Below, piece by piece: positions 1-7,775 of a stretch of 64,000 bases of DNA (positions within the stretch are counted from its first letter, which is position 1; each line of letters begins with the position of its first letter). The DNA is from an uncultured Collinsella sp. (GTDB lineage Bacteria > Actinomycetota > Coriobacteriia > Coriobacteriales > Coriobacteriaceae): NCBI GenBank assembly GCA_900758475.1, contig CAAERQ010000013.1:51425-115424 (forward strand), in the 5' to 3' direction. Both the position numbers and the translations under genes were made by a program. The notes below the pieces were generated by a model. The model was not told the origin of the DNA, made no database searches, and saw only the letters and a program-made list of their open reading frames with translations.

Positions 1-4
1 TCGC

Positions 5-1084
5 TTACTCCTCCTCGGGGTACACGACTCCCCAGTCGGCGCGGAGCTTGGTCATAAGCTCCATAACATCAGAAGCATAATCCAGCAGCTCGCGCTTGGA
101 GTCGTCGCCGGCAACGGCCTTCTCGAGGTCGGCCATCTCGTAGCACAGGGCGTAAGCCTCGGTGCCGGCATGGACCTCCTCGCGGTGGCCGTCCGCAGTC
201 CACACGATGGTCGCGTGATCGGCACGCGGATACTCGTTGACCTCGATATAGCACTTGTCAAAGCTGATAACCGAGCGTTTGGGCTGCTTGGAGTGGAGCG
301 TAAGGCTCACAACACCCAATTGCTGCTCGGCATTACGGCAGACGATACCGCCCGCTACGTCGACACCGGTCTCACAGGTGTTGCCCAGCGAAACGACCTC
401 AGCGGGCTGACTTGCCATAAACAGGCGCATAACGGACAGGGCATAGACGCCAATGTCGAGCATGGCACCGCCAGCAAGGTTGCGATTGTAAAAGCGGTTG
501 GTCAGGTCGCCGTACTCCTTGTAGCTACCAAAGTTGAGTTGGGCGAGGTTCATGCGACCAAACTCACCGGCATCCATACGACGACGCAGCTCCTGATACA
601 AGGGCATGTGGAGCACCGTGGTGGCGTCCATGAGGACCACGTTATGCTCACCGGCAATGGCACGTGCCTCGTCGAGTTCGGCGGTGTTGAGGGTAATGGC
701 CTTCTCGCAGAGCACGTGCTTGCCAGCTGCCAGAGCGGCGCGCAGGTAGGTGATATGCGTGTTATGCGGCGTGGTGATATAGATCGCGTCGATGTTAGGG
801 TCGGCATAGAGGTCCTCGGCCGTTTCATAGACCTTCTCGATGCCATACTGCTCGGCAAAAGCTTGAGCCTTTGACAGCGTGCGGTTGGCGACGCCCGCAA
901 GCTTGCGGCCGGCCAGCGCGAGGGACTGGGCCATTTGGTTGGCGATAACACCGCACCCGATCACTGCCCAGCAAAGCTCGGGAGCCGTAAAGATGTCGTT
1001 TGGGAACGGCTGATTCTGGACCGAGGCAAACGCCGCCTTTGCGGCTGCCTCGGCGTCGAGCGGAGCCTGTTTGGAATCTGCCAT
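5..1084 (-). CDS. Gfo/Idh/MocA-family NAD(P)-dependent oxidoreductase
   Basis: A 359-residue oxidoreductase; family members oxidise or reduce sugars, inositols and related alcohols, but the substrate cannot be named here. The Rossmann nucleotide-binding fold starts near residue 39 (WAVIGCGVIANQMA), and the conserved Glu-Lys pair is in VLCEKAITL at residues 127-128. An Ala-rich leader of about 38 residues precedes the fold, which is longer than usual for the family; it is not a signal peptide. The ATG at 1082-1084 sits behind a good AGGAGG, which supports this start. The gene stands alone downstream of the ribosomal operon terminator. Confidence 0.85.
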   Translation of the reverse strand: MADSKQAPLDAEAAAKAAFASVQNQPFPNDIFTAPELCWAVIGCGVIANQMAQSLALAGRKLAGVANRTLSKAQAFAEQYGIEKVYETAEDLYADPNIDAIYITTPHNTHITYLRAALAAGKHVLCEKAITLNTAELDEARAIAGEHNVVLMDATTVLHMPLYQELRRRMDAGEFGRMNLAQLNFGSYKEYGDLTNRFYNRNLAGGAMLDIGVYALSVMRLFMASQPAEVVSLGNTCETGVDVAGGIVCRNAEQQLGVVSLTLHSKQPKRSVISFDKCYIEVNEYPRADHATIVWTADGHREEVHAGTEAYALCYEMADLEKAVAGDDSKRELLDYASDVMELMTKLRADWGVVYPEEE

Positions 1085-1392
1085 GATGTGCCTCCTGAGT
1101 CATCGGAAGTCCTTCATTTCTAACAACCCTATAGTCGCACAATTGCGCGCGTATCTGCTCTTGTTTGCGTGTTTATTTGCTTATCGGTCATTATTTAGCC
1201 AAATTTGGCAGATATTTGCGCGGTTATGCGTATTGTCGCGCAAGACTATGCGCGTAAATGCGCATGCGAGGATCCTCCTGAAGCATAAAGGGGCGGAACT
1301 ACAAAGCCCTAAAGGAAAGAGCAGGCTGCATTACTCCACCCCTCTGGGGGCAGCAGACATCAAAGGACCGTCCCTATGTGCCGCTTTCGTTG

Positions 1393-1466
1393 CAACGGCC
1401 ACTCATTTAAGTCTGTCCCCAATGACTGCCAATCAACGGCCACTCATTTAAGTCTGTCCCCAATGA
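1393..1466. repeat. Two 33-bp direct repeats containing a GGGGACAG-core palindrome
   Basis: Copies at 1393-1425 and 1434-1466 are identical and start 41 bp apart. The second copy also folds: CCACTCATT at 1440-1448 pairs with AATGAGTGG at 1462-1470 around a loop carrying CTGTCCCC. This is the same constant-core, variable-stem design as the palindromes at 53425, 53481, 54470 and 57348. The rest of 1085-1470 holds no gene I can support; it should include the promoter of the oxidoreductase. Confidence 0.75.
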
Positions 1467-1474
1467 GTGGGGAT

Positions 1475-1512
1475 AGAAAAAAGCCCGGGTGCCGTGGGGC
1501 ATCCGGGCCTTT
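1475..1512 (-). terminator. Rho-independent terminator of the rplC-rplX operon
   Basis: A G+C-rich stem (AGCCCGGGTGCC with GGCATCCGGGCCT) is followed on the minus strand by a run of six T residues. It lies 25 bp past the rplX stop, so the ribosomal operon ends here rather than continuing into rplE-rpsN-rpsH. Confidence 0.85.
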
Positions 1513-1537
1513 GCTAGCAACTTGATGTGCGGGCAGC

Positions 1538-1843
1538 TTAGAACTTGTGGCCACACTTCTTGCAGACGCGCAGCTTGTTCTTGCCGTCCTTCTCGTGACC
1601 GACGCGGGTAACCTTACCGCACTCGGGGCAAACGAGATTGACGTTGGAGGCATCGATGGGAGCCTCCTGCGAAACGATGCCGCCCTGCTGGTTGGCAGCG
1701 TTGGGCTTGACGGCCTTCTTGACGACCGAAACGCCCTCGACAACGACCTTGTTCTCTGCGGGGAGAGCACGCAGGACAACGCCCTGCTTGCCGCGATCCT
1801 TACCAGAGAGAACCTGGACCTTATCGCCCTTCTTGATATACAT
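1538..1843 (-). CDS. rplX: 50S ribosomal protein L24
   Basis: L24 starts assembly of the large subunit by binding 23S rRNA. The 101-residue protein begins MYIKKGDKVQVLSGKDRGKQ, the KOW motif typical of the family. The C-terminal half carries two Cys pairs (CPEC near residue 74 and CKKC near residue 94), the zinc-binding form seen in some bacterial L24 proteins. It is the last gene of this operon, 13 bp after rplN. In most bacteria rplE follows; here a terminator does. Confidence 0.97.
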   Translation of the reverse strand: MYIKKGDKVQVLSGKDRGKQGVVLRALPAENKVVVEGVSVVKKAVKPNAANQQGGIVSQEAPIDASNVNLVCPECGKVTRVGHEKDGKNKLRVCKKCGHKF

Positions 1844-1856
1844 ATATCTCCCCTAA

Positions 1857-2225
1857 CTACAGGGTCTCGGGAGCGAGCGAGACGATCTTCATGTACTTCT
1901 TGTCACGAAGTTCGCGAGCGACGGGCCCGAAGATACGGGTGCCGACGGGCGAACCATCGTTGTTGATGACAACGCAGGCGTTCTCATCAAAGCGAATGTA
2001 GGAGCCATCCTTGCGGCGGATCTCCTTAACGGTGCGAACGACGACGCAACGGACAACGTCCTTCTTCTTGACGTTGGCGCCAGGGGTAGCCTCCTGGACA
2101 GCACCGATGAACACATCGCCGATGCCTGCATAACGACGCTTGGAACCGCCAAGCACCTTGATGCAGCGAATCTTGCGAGCGCCGGAGTTGTCGGCGACGT
2201 TCAGCATGGTTTGCATCTGAATCAT
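1857..2225 (-). CDS. rplN: 50S ribosomal protein L14
   Basis: L14 lies at the subunit interface and contacts 16S rRNA in the bridge region. The 122-residue length is standard. Recognisable stretches are MIQMQTMLNVADNSGARKI at the start and GTRIFGPVARELR near the end. It follows rpsQ after a 118-bp gap that has no gene and no clear terminator, so it is probably co-transcribed with rpsQ. Confidence 0.98.
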   Translation of the reverse strand: MIQMQTMLNVADNSGARKIRCIKVLGGSKRRYAGIGDVFIGAVQEATPGANVKKKDVVRCVVVRTVKEIRRKDGSYIRFDENACVVINNDGSPVGTRIFGPVARELRDKKYMKIVSLAPETL

Positions 2226-2343
2226 GGTAGATGTTCCTCCGAACTAAGAACCGAAGAGAGGTGCGCTGCCTTTATACGGCCTGTGGTATGCAAGCCAGGC
2301 ATACGCACATCTTCGGAAACGTACAAGTCGTAAGAGCGACTGC

Positions 2344-2604
2344 TTATTTAGCGCGCTCGACGACCTCGATGAGGCGCCAACGCTTCATCTTGGACATAGG
2401 ACGGGTCTCCATAACGCGGACGGTGTCGCCCACGCCAGCCGTGCACTCCTCGTCGTGAGCGTGCAGCTTCTTGGAGCTGGTCATCATCTTGCCGTACTTG
2501 GGGTGACGCTTGCGCTCGGTGATGGTGACAACAATGGTCTTGGCACCGGAGACGGAGGTAACGACACCCGTACGGACCTTACGCGAGTTACGCGAATCAG
2601 TCAT
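2344..2604 (-). CDS. rpsQ: 30S ribosomal protein S17
   Basis: S17 is a primary 16S rRNA-binding protein of the 5' domain. The 86-residue protein has the OB-fold signature GVVTSVSGAKTIVVTI followed by KRHPKYGK. The ATG follows AAGGAG. It is 16 bp downstream of rpmC in the usual rplP-rpmC-rpsQ order. Confidence 0.98.
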   Translation of the reverse strand: MTDSRNSRKVRTGVVTSVSGAKTIVVTITERKRHPKYGKMMTSSKKLHAHDEECTAGVGDTVRVMETRPMSKMKRWRLIEVVERAK

Positions 2605-2620
2605 GTTCTCTCCTTAGGTC

Positions 2621-2836
2621 CTACTCGGCGACAGCGGACTTCTCCGCTGCGATCTCGCGGGCGCGCTGCTCCGTGAGGACGCGAGCGATGTCCTTCTTCA
2701 CGGTGTTGACGCGAGCGGTGTTGTCCAGCTGGCTGGTGGCCATCTGGAAACGAAGGTTAAAGAGCTCGGCGCGCATTTCCTTCAGCTTCTCAACGAGCTG
2801 AGCGTCCGAGAGCTCACGAATCTCTGCGGGCTTCAT
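2621..2836 (-). CDS. rpmC: 50S ribosomal protein L29
   Basis: L29 sits beside the polypeptide exit tunnel. The 71-residue protein starts MKPAEIRELSDAQLVEKLKE and contains the family segment RAELFNLRFQMATSQL. Its ATG overlaps the rplP stop codon by one base (TAATG), which implies translational coupling. Confidence 0.97.
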   Translation of the reverse strand: MKPAEIRELSDAQLVEKLKEMRAELFNLRFQMATSQLDNTARVNTVKKDIARVLTEQRAREIAAEKSAVAE

Positions 2837-3339
2837 TAGTTCTCCTCCTTGGCGGCGGCGGCGTCCTCAGCAGCCCACTTGGCCTCGAGAGCGGCCTCCT
2901 CAGCCATCTCCTTCTCGATGCGCTGCTCAGCGTTCTTAGCAGCAACAATCTTGGTCTTGATGGGAAGCTTGTGCTGTGCAAGACGCAGAGCCTCGCGAGC
3001 GACCTCCTCGGGCACGCCCTTGACCTCGAACATGATGCGGCCAGGCTTGACGACGGCCACCCACTCCTCGGGGTTACCCTTACCAGAACCCATGCGAGTC
3101 TCAGCAGGCTTCTTGGTGATGGGCTTATCGGGGAAGATCGTGATGTAGACACGACCGCCACGCTTCATGTAGCGGGTCATGGCAATACGAGCGGCCTCGA
3201 TCTGACGGTTGGTGATCCAATGGGCCTCGAGAGCCTGGATACCAAACTCGCCGAAATGCAGCTCGGTATTACCCTTGGCCTGGCCCTTCATGGAGCCACG
3301 CTGCACCTTGCGGTGAAGAATACGCTTAGGGGCAAGCAC
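2836..3339 (-). CDS. rplP: 50S ribosomal protein L16 with a C-terminal extension
   Basis: L16 helps shape the A-site tRNA pocket of the large subunit. The core is standard (MLAPKRILHRKVQRG at the start, GSGKGNPEEWVAVVKPGR in the middle). At 167 residues it is about 25-30 longer than the usual 137-146; the extra part is an Ala- and Glu-rich tail from about residue 140 (MAEEAALEAKWAAEDAAAAK), probably helical. The start codon is GTG and overlaps the rpsC stop (TAGTG). Confidence 0.96.
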   Translation of the reverse strand: MLAPKRILHRKVQRGSMKGQAKGNTELHFGEFGIQALEAHWITNRQIEAARIAMTRYMKRGGRVYITIFPDKPITKKPAETRMGSGKGNPEEWVAVVKPGRIMFEVKGVPEEVAREALRLAQHKLPIKTKIVAAKNAEQRIEKEMAEEAALEAKWAAEDAAAAKEEN

Positions 3340-4049
3340 TACTGACCCCTCCTCTCGGAGTTACGACGACGAGGACGGGAAGAGCCCTCGAGTGCAGGGT
3401 TGGGAACAGGCTGGCCCGGGAGCTTCTCGCCCAGGTAGATCCAGACCTTCACGCCGCAAGCGCCCATGGTGGTGCTAGCGACAGCCGTGCCATAGTCGAT
3501 CTTGGCACGAAGGGTGTGCAGAGGCACGCGACCCTCACGGTACCACTCACGACGGCCCATCTCGGCACCGCCGAGACGACCGGAGCACTGGATACGGATG
3601 CCCTTGGCGCCGGCCTTGCGGGCGGACTGGACAGCCTTGCGCATAGCGCGACGGAAGGCAACGCGGCCCTCGAGCTGCTCGGCGATAGACTGAGCAACGA
3701 GGTTGGCGTCGAGCTCGGGGCGCTTGATCTCGACAACGTCGACGGAGAGCTGGCCCTTGGAGACACCAGCGACCTTCTCGAGCTCGGTGCGGAGGGTATC
3801 GATCTCGGCACCCTTCTTACCGATGACAACGCCGGGGCGAGCGGTGAGGATGATGACCTTCACCTTGTCGCCAGCGCGCTCGATCTCGACGCGGGAGACA
3901 GCTGCGCGGGAAAGACGCTTCTCGAGGTACTTGCGGATCTCGAGATCGTTACCGAGGGTCTTAGCGTAATCCTTCTCTGCGAACCAGCGGGAGCGCCAGT
4001 TCTCGGTGATGCCAAGACGGAAGCCGGTGGGGTAGACTTTCTGACCCAT
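3339..4049 (-). CDS. rpsC: 30S ribosomal protein S3
   Basis: S3 forms part of the mRNA entry channel of the small subunit. The 236-residue protein carries the KH-domain segment GVVIGKKGAEID and the C-terminal S3 domain with GRLGGAEMGRREWYREGRVP. The last 20 or so residues are rich in Arg and Ser, as in other S3 proteins. It lies 6 bp from rplV. Confidence 0.98.
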   Translation of the reverse strand: MGQKVYPTGFRLGITENWRSRWFAEKDYAKTLGNDLEIRKYLEKRLSRAAVSRVEIERAGDKVKVIILTARPGVVIGKKGAEIDTLRTELEKVAGVSKGQLSVDVVEIKRPELDANLVAQSIAEQLEGRVAFRRAMRKAVQSARKAGAKGIRIQCSGRLGGAEMGRREWYREGRVPLHTLRAKIDYGTAVASTTMGACGVKVWIYLGEKLPGQPVPNPALEGSSRPRRRNSERRGQ

Positions 4050-4055
4050 ACAGCT

Positions 4056-4427
4056 TTACGCCTCCTTTCGAGGAGCAACGACGACGGTGATGTGGGAAGT
4101 ACGCTTCAGAATGCGAGAAGCGGAACCCTTGGCGCGGGGACGGATGCGCTTAAGCGTCGGACCCTCGTCAACATAGGCAGCGGCGACAACCAGGTTGTCG
4201 GCACGCAGACCGTTGTTGTTCTCGGCGTTCGCAACGGCGGAACGGAGAACCTTCTCGACATCCACGGCGACGGCGCGGTCGCAGAAGTGGAGGATGTCGA
4301 AGGCCTGAGCAACAGGCTTGCGGCGGATCAGATCGACCACCAGGCGGGCCTTGCTGGGGGAAACACGCACGTACTTAGCGACGGCGCGAACCTCGGTGGC
4401 CTCAGTTTCAATAGACTTAGTTGCCAT
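4056..4427 (-). CDS. rplV: 50S ribosomal protein L22
   Basis: L22 lines the exit tunnel with a long beta hairpin. The 123-residue protein includes AKYVRVSPSKARLVVDLIR and the hairpin tip region GPTLKRIRPRAKGSASRI, both diagnostic. It is 14 bp downstream of rpsS and keeps the ancestral S10-operon order. Confidence 0.98.
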   Translation of the reverse strand: MATKSIETEATEVRAVAKYVRVSPSKARLVVDLIRRKPVAQAFDILHFCDRAVAVDVEKVLRSAVANAENNNGLRADNLVVAAAYVDEGPTLKRIRPRAKGSASRILKRTSHITVVVAPRKEA

Positions 4428-4441
4428 TTACGGTTAACCCC

Positions 4442-4702
4442 CTATTTGGCCTTGTGGCCACGGAACGTACGAGTCGGCGCGAACTCGCCGAGCTTGTGAC
4501 CAACCATGGACTCGGTAACATACACGGGCACATGCTTGCGGCCGTCGTGGACGGCGATGGTGTGACCAACCATCTCGGGGAAGATGGTGGACGCGCGGGA
4601 CCAGGTCTTCACGACGTCCTTCTTGCCAGCCTCGTTCATCGCGGTGATACGCGAGAGAAGGCGAGTCTCCACGAACGGGCCCTTTTTGAGACTTCTGCTC
4701 AT
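4442..4702 (-). CDS. rpsS: 30S ribosomal protein S19
   Basis: S19 binds the head of 16S rRNA with S13. The 86-residue protein starts MSRSLKKGPFVETRL and ends with the family signature MVGHKLGEFAPTRTFRGHK. Its ATG is 32 bp after the rplB stop. Confidence 0.98.
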   Translation of the reverse strand: MSRSLKKGPFVETRLLSRITAMNEAGKKDVVKTWSRASTIFPEMVGHTIAVHDGRKHVPVYVTESMVGHKLGEFAPTRTFRGHKAK

Positions 4703-4734
4703 AAGTGCTTTCTCCTAAAACTCGGTATCCGAAA

Positions 4735-5565
4735 TTACTTCTTACGGCGACGAATGATGTGCTGGTTCGAGACCTTCTTCTTCTTGCGCGTACGAAGGCC
4801 CTTCGTCGGCTTACCCCAGGGGGTAACGGAGGGACGACCAGAGGTGTGGTTCTTGCCCTCGCCACCGCCGTGCGGGTGATCGACAGGGTTCATGACGGTA
4901 CCGCGGACGGTCGGGCGCACGTTCATGTGACGCTTACGGCCGGCCTTGCCGATGACGATGTTGGAGTGATCGGCGTTGCCGACCTCACCGACGGTGGCGC
5001 GGCAGGTAACGAGGATGCGGCGCATCTCGGAGGAAGGCATACGGACGATAGCGTACTTGCCCTCCTTACCCATCAGCTGGCAGGAGTTACCGGCGGAACG
5101 GGCGATAGCAGCGCCCTTGCCCGGCTGGAACTCGACGGCGTGGATGAGCGTACCGACGGGGATGTCGGCGAGGGGCAGAGCGTTGCCCGGCTTGATGTCG
5201 GCGTCAGAACCGGACATGATGGTCTGACCGACCTCGAGGCCCTTGGGGGCCAGGATGTAGCGCTTCTCACCGTCAGCGTAGTGCAGCAGAGCGATGCGAG
5301 CGGAACGGTTCGGATCGTACTCGATCGTGGCAACCTTGGCGGGCACGCCGTCCTTGTTGCGCTTGAAGTCGATCACGCGGTAACGACGCTTCACGCCGCC
5401 GCCCTGGTGGCGGGTGGTGATGCGGCCGTTGTTGTTACGACCGGCCTTCTTGGGCAGGGGCTCGAGAAGAGACTTCTCGGGCTTGGTGCAGGTGATCTCG
5501 GAGAAGTCGGAGATCGTCTGCCAACGCCTACCAGCGGAGGTCGGCTTAAGGTGCTTTACAGCCAT
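4735..5565 (-). CDS. rplB: 50S ribosomal protein L2
   Basis: L2 is a primary 23S rRNA-binding protein near the peptidyl-transferase centre. The 276-residue protein starts MAVKHLKPTSAGRR and includes the family motif NPVDHPHGGGEG with the functional His. The frame stays open for 25 codons upstream, but the ATG at 5563-5565 has an AAAGGG ribosome-binding site and matches the family N-terminus. A 179-bp spacer separates it from rplW. Confidence 0.98.
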   Translation of the reverse strand: MAVKHLKPTSAGRRWQTISDFSEITCTKPEKSLLEPLPKKAGRNNNGRITTRHQGGGVKRRYRVIDFKRNKDGVPAKVATIEYDPNRSARIALLHYADGEKRYILAPKGLEVGQTIMSGSDADIKPGNALPLADIPVGTLIHAVEFQPGKGAAIARSAGNSCQLMGKEGKYAIVRMPSSEMRRILVTCRATVGEVGNADHSNIVIGKAGRKRHMNVRPTVRGTVMNPVDHPHGGGEGKNHTSGRPSVTPWGKPTKGLRTRKKKKVSNQHIIRRRKK

Positions 5566-5645
5566 TACAATCCCTTTCAATAGGAATCCGTTAGCCATCG
5601 CAGACAGGGATTCGAGGTTCTGCCTCGGGTGCGATGACACCGGAC

Positions 5646-5671
5646 GTATACACGGTTCCGGGCGTGTCCAT
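5646..5671. promoter_or_regulatory. Copy 1 of a 26-bp motif near translation operons
   Basis: This 26-bp block in the rplW-rplB spacer begins GTATACACGG and ends GGGCGTGTCCAT. Close copies lie at 7511-7536 (upstream of rplC) and 61962-61987 (upstream of the tRNA-tuf promoter), with a diverged copy at about 24756-24776 (upstream of the rpsL promoter). The ends are inverted (GATAC and GTATC), as expected for a dimer-binding site. No binding protein is identifiable. Confidence 0.55.
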
Positions 5672-5690
5672 TTTATACGCCCAAAACCTT

Positions 5691-5726
5691 GAGCTCCCGC
5701 CTCCCCTATTTGGGAGGCATGAGCTC
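5691..5726 (-). promoter_or_regulatory. Stem-loop in the rplW-rplB spacer
   Basis: GAGCTC at 5691-5696 and at 5721-5726 flank an inner stem pairing GCCTCCC with GGGAGGC. On the minus strand no T-run follows, so it is not a standard terminator. It could be an attenuator, an RNA-processing site or an mRNA-stabilising hairpin inside the ribosomal operon. Confidence 0.55.
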
Positions 5727-5744
5727 ACTCAACAGCAGCGAGTC

Positions 5745-6032
5745 TTAGGCCTGGTTGCCAAAGACCTCGATGGTGTCGCCCTCGGCCAGCGTGACGATGG
5801 CCTTCTTCCAAGAACGGGTCTTGCCGGCGACATAGCGCACGCGCTTGGTCTTGGGCTTGACCGTCAGGGTGTTCACGCGAACGACCTTGACGCCGAAGAT
5901 CTCCTCGACAGCGTCCTTGATCTGATACTTGTTAGCATCCTTGGCGACCTCGAACGTGTACTTGTTCAGCTCCATGCCGGAGAAGGAACGCTCGGACACG
6001 ATCGGACGGATGATGATCTCGTGGGCGGTCAT
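5745..6032 (-). CDS. rplW: 50S ribosomal protein L23
   Basis: L23 is the docking site for trigger factor and SRP at the tunnel exit. The 95-residue protein has the N-terminal signature IIRPIVSERSFSGME and the C-terminal RVNTLTVKPKTKRVR. Its ATG abuts the rplD stop codon directly (TAAATG). Confidence 0.97.
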   Translation of the reverse strand: MTAHEIIIRPIVSERSFSGMELNKYTFEVAKDANKYQIKDAVEEIFGVKVVRVNTLTVKPKTKRVRYVAGKTRSWKKAIVTLAEGDTIEVFGNQA

Positions 6033-6659
6033 TTATGCAAGCACCTCCCCGAAGTGAGCGGCGATGTCGGCGGGCATCAGCACAGCGTTGTTGTTGACGA
6101 GATCGTAGGTGTTGGCCTCGTCGGCAGTGATGATGAACGTCTTGGGAATGTTGCGGAACGACAGGTAGGCGTTGACGTCCTCATCGCGAACGATGATGGT
6201 CAGACGCTTGCCCTCAAGGCCGAGAGCCTTGAGCATGGCGACGGCAGCCTTGGTGGAAGGCTTCTCGAAGCCGTAGTCGTCGACGAGCACGAGCTCGCCA
6301 TCGGCCAGCTTGGCGGACAGCGCGGAGCGCATGGCCAGCTTGACCTCCTTGTTGTTCATACGCTTAGCGTAGGAACGGGGCTTGGGGGCGAAGACGACGC
6401 CACCGTGACGCCACTGGGCAGCACGGATGGAACCCTGGCGGGCACGGCCGGTGCCCTTCTGACGCCAAGGCTTCTTGCCGCCACCGGAAACCTCAGAGCG
6501 ACCCTTAGCAGACTGGGTGCCCTGACGCCAAGAGGCCATCTGGCACTTGACGATGTGGTGCATAACGTGGATGTTCGGCTCGATGCCGTACACCTCAGCG
6601 GCGAGCTCGGCCTCGGCGACCTTCTTGCCCTCGCTGTTCTTTACTTCAAACTTTGCCAT
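6033..6659 (-). CDS. rplD: 50S ribosomal protein L4
   Basis: L4 reaches into the exit tunnel and in Enterobacteria also represses its own operon. The 208-residue protein has the family segments WRQKGTGRARQGSIRAAQWR and GGVVFAPKPRSYAKRMN. A strong AAGGAG precedes the ATG. It is the second gene of this operon, after rplC. Confidence 0.98.
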   Translation of the reverse strand: MAKFEVKNSEGKKVAEAELAAEVYGIEPNIHVMHHIVKCQMASWRQGTQSAKGRSEVSGGGKKPWRQKGTGRARQGSIRAAQWRHGGVVFAPKPRSYAKRMNNKEVKLAMRSALSAKLADGELVLVDDYGFEKPSTKAAVAMLKALGLEGKRLTIIVRDEDVNAYLSFRNIPKTFIITADEANTYDLVNNNAVLMPADIAAHFGEVLA

Positions 6660-6705
6660 TTAAGTGTTCTCCTTGGTATGACGCTGGGCTAAATGGGCTG
6701 GGCCC

Positions 6706-7317
6706 TTAGGCCATACGGATGGCGACGAGACCATTCTTGGCACCCGGGACAGCGCCCTTGACCAAGATGAGGTTCTGCTCGGCATCGATGCGGACAACGG
6801 AAAGGTTCTTGACGGTAACGCGCTCGTTACCCATGTGACCGGCCATCTTGACGCCCTTGAGGACGCGCGCAGGATAGGCGCACTGACCGATAGAACCGGG
6901 GTGACGCTGGAAGTGAGAACCATGCGTCATAGGACCGCGGCGCTGACCCCAGCGCTTGATGCGACCCTGGAAGCCCTTACCCTTGGAGGTACCGATGACG
7001 TCGACCTTCTCGACATCAGCGAAATCAGCGACGGTGACGACCTCGCCGACCTTGTGCTCCTCGCCGTTCTCGACGCGGACCTCACGAAGGAAGCGGACAG
7101 GCTCGACGCCAGCCTTGGCGAAGTGACCAGCCATGGGCTTGTTCACGTTCTTGGCCTTGATGTCGCCGAAACCGATCTGGACGGCATCATAGCCGTCGGT
7201 TGCCTGAGTTTTAACCTGCGAGACAGCGCAGGGGCCAGCCTGGATGACCGTGACGGGAACGACGTTGTCGTCCTCGTCCCAAACCTGGGTCATGCCAATC
7301 TTGCGGCCGAGAATCAT
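6706..7317 (-). CDS. rplC: 50S ribosomal protein L3
   Basis: L3 is needed early in large-subunit assembly and approaches the peptidyl-transferase centre. The 203-residue protein starts MILGRKIGMTQVWDEDDN and includes MTHGSHFQRHPGSIGQCAYP. I place the start at the ATG of 7315-7317; an in-frame TTG three codons earlier is less likely. It is the first gene of the operon. In most bacteria rpsJ would precede it, but here rpsJ is 14 kb away, behind fusA. Confidence 0.96.
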   Translation of the reverse strand: MILGRKIGMTQVWDEDDNVVPVTVIQAGPCAVSQVKTQATDGYDAVQIGFGDIKAKNVNKPMAGHFAKAGVEPVRFLREVRVENGEEHKVGEVVTVADFADVEKVDVIGTSKGKGFQGRIKRWGQRRGPMTHGSHFQRHPGSIGQCAYPARVLKGVKMAGHMGNERVTVKNLSVVRIDAEQNLILVKGAVPGAKNGLVAIRMA

Positions 7318-7510
7318 GCTGATCAAGATATGATCCCAACTCTCGCGTGGTCTTGGGACAATGCGTACACCACCGAGCGTACGCCCCTAGAGGACCACTA
7401 CTTACACGACGCGCTCCCCAGCCTTGTATTGCGTCCGGACTACCTGACAACCCTATTAAGCAGGCATTTTGTCCAGCCAGAATACTCCCCTGGTTTCACA
7501 CAGCTGTTTA

Positions 7511-7536
7511 GTATACACGGCTGCGGGCGTATCCAT
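7511..7536. promoter_or_regulatory. Copy 2 of the 26-bp translation-operon motif, upstream of rplC
   Basis: The block differs from copy 1 at 5646 by a few bases only. Read on the minus strand it ends in TGTATACT, itself a good -10 sequence, so it may overlap an rplC promoter or be a regulator site just upstream of one. It lies between hairpin element A and the rplC start. The rest of 7318-7593 is the rplC leader, with no gene that I can support. Confidence 0.5.
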
Positions 7537-7593
7537 CGAGATTCATATTTCACTCACATTGTTTACGCAGGTAAAGTGCGTGGAGTCGCCTGG

Positions 7594-7730
7594 GCACGGC
7601 GGAGTGCCGGAGAAATATATTAAGGTCCCTGCTCTACAGTCCTGCGCAAGACGAAGGCCACATTAAGTGGCCTTCTTTGCGTGCGGAACTCGCGATGACC
7701 TTAATATATTTCTCCGGCCCTCCGCCGTGC
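7594..7730. repeat. Long hairpin element A (constant core, variable arms)
   Basis: The arms 7594-7627 and 7697-7730 are 34 bp each and pair at 33 of 34 positions. They flank a 69-nt core that contains an inner stem pairing GAAGGCCAC with GTGGCCTTC across the loop ATTAA. The core shares GCTCTACAGTCCTG, CACATTAAGTG and GTGCGGAACTCGCGA with element B. Arm sequences are unrelated between copies while pairing is preserved. It lies 277 bp upstream of rplC and 45 bp past the phosphatase stop. There is no T-run after the stem. Confidence 0.85.
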
Positions 7731-7775
7731 TCGGGAGACGACACGTTAATGTCTGCTAAACCTTGCTCGCTCAGG

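Noticed and set aside
1071..1451. A 126-codon plus-strand frame upstream of the oxidoreductase
   Set aside because: It overlaps the oxidoreductase start and the 33-bp repeats, has no ribosome-binding site, and its translation is low-complexity.
7594..7730. Long hairpin A as a simple terminator of the phosphatase gene
   Set aside because: No T-run follows the stem on the minus strand, the stem is far longer than any terminator here, and the conserved core would be unexplained. It may still reduce read-through.
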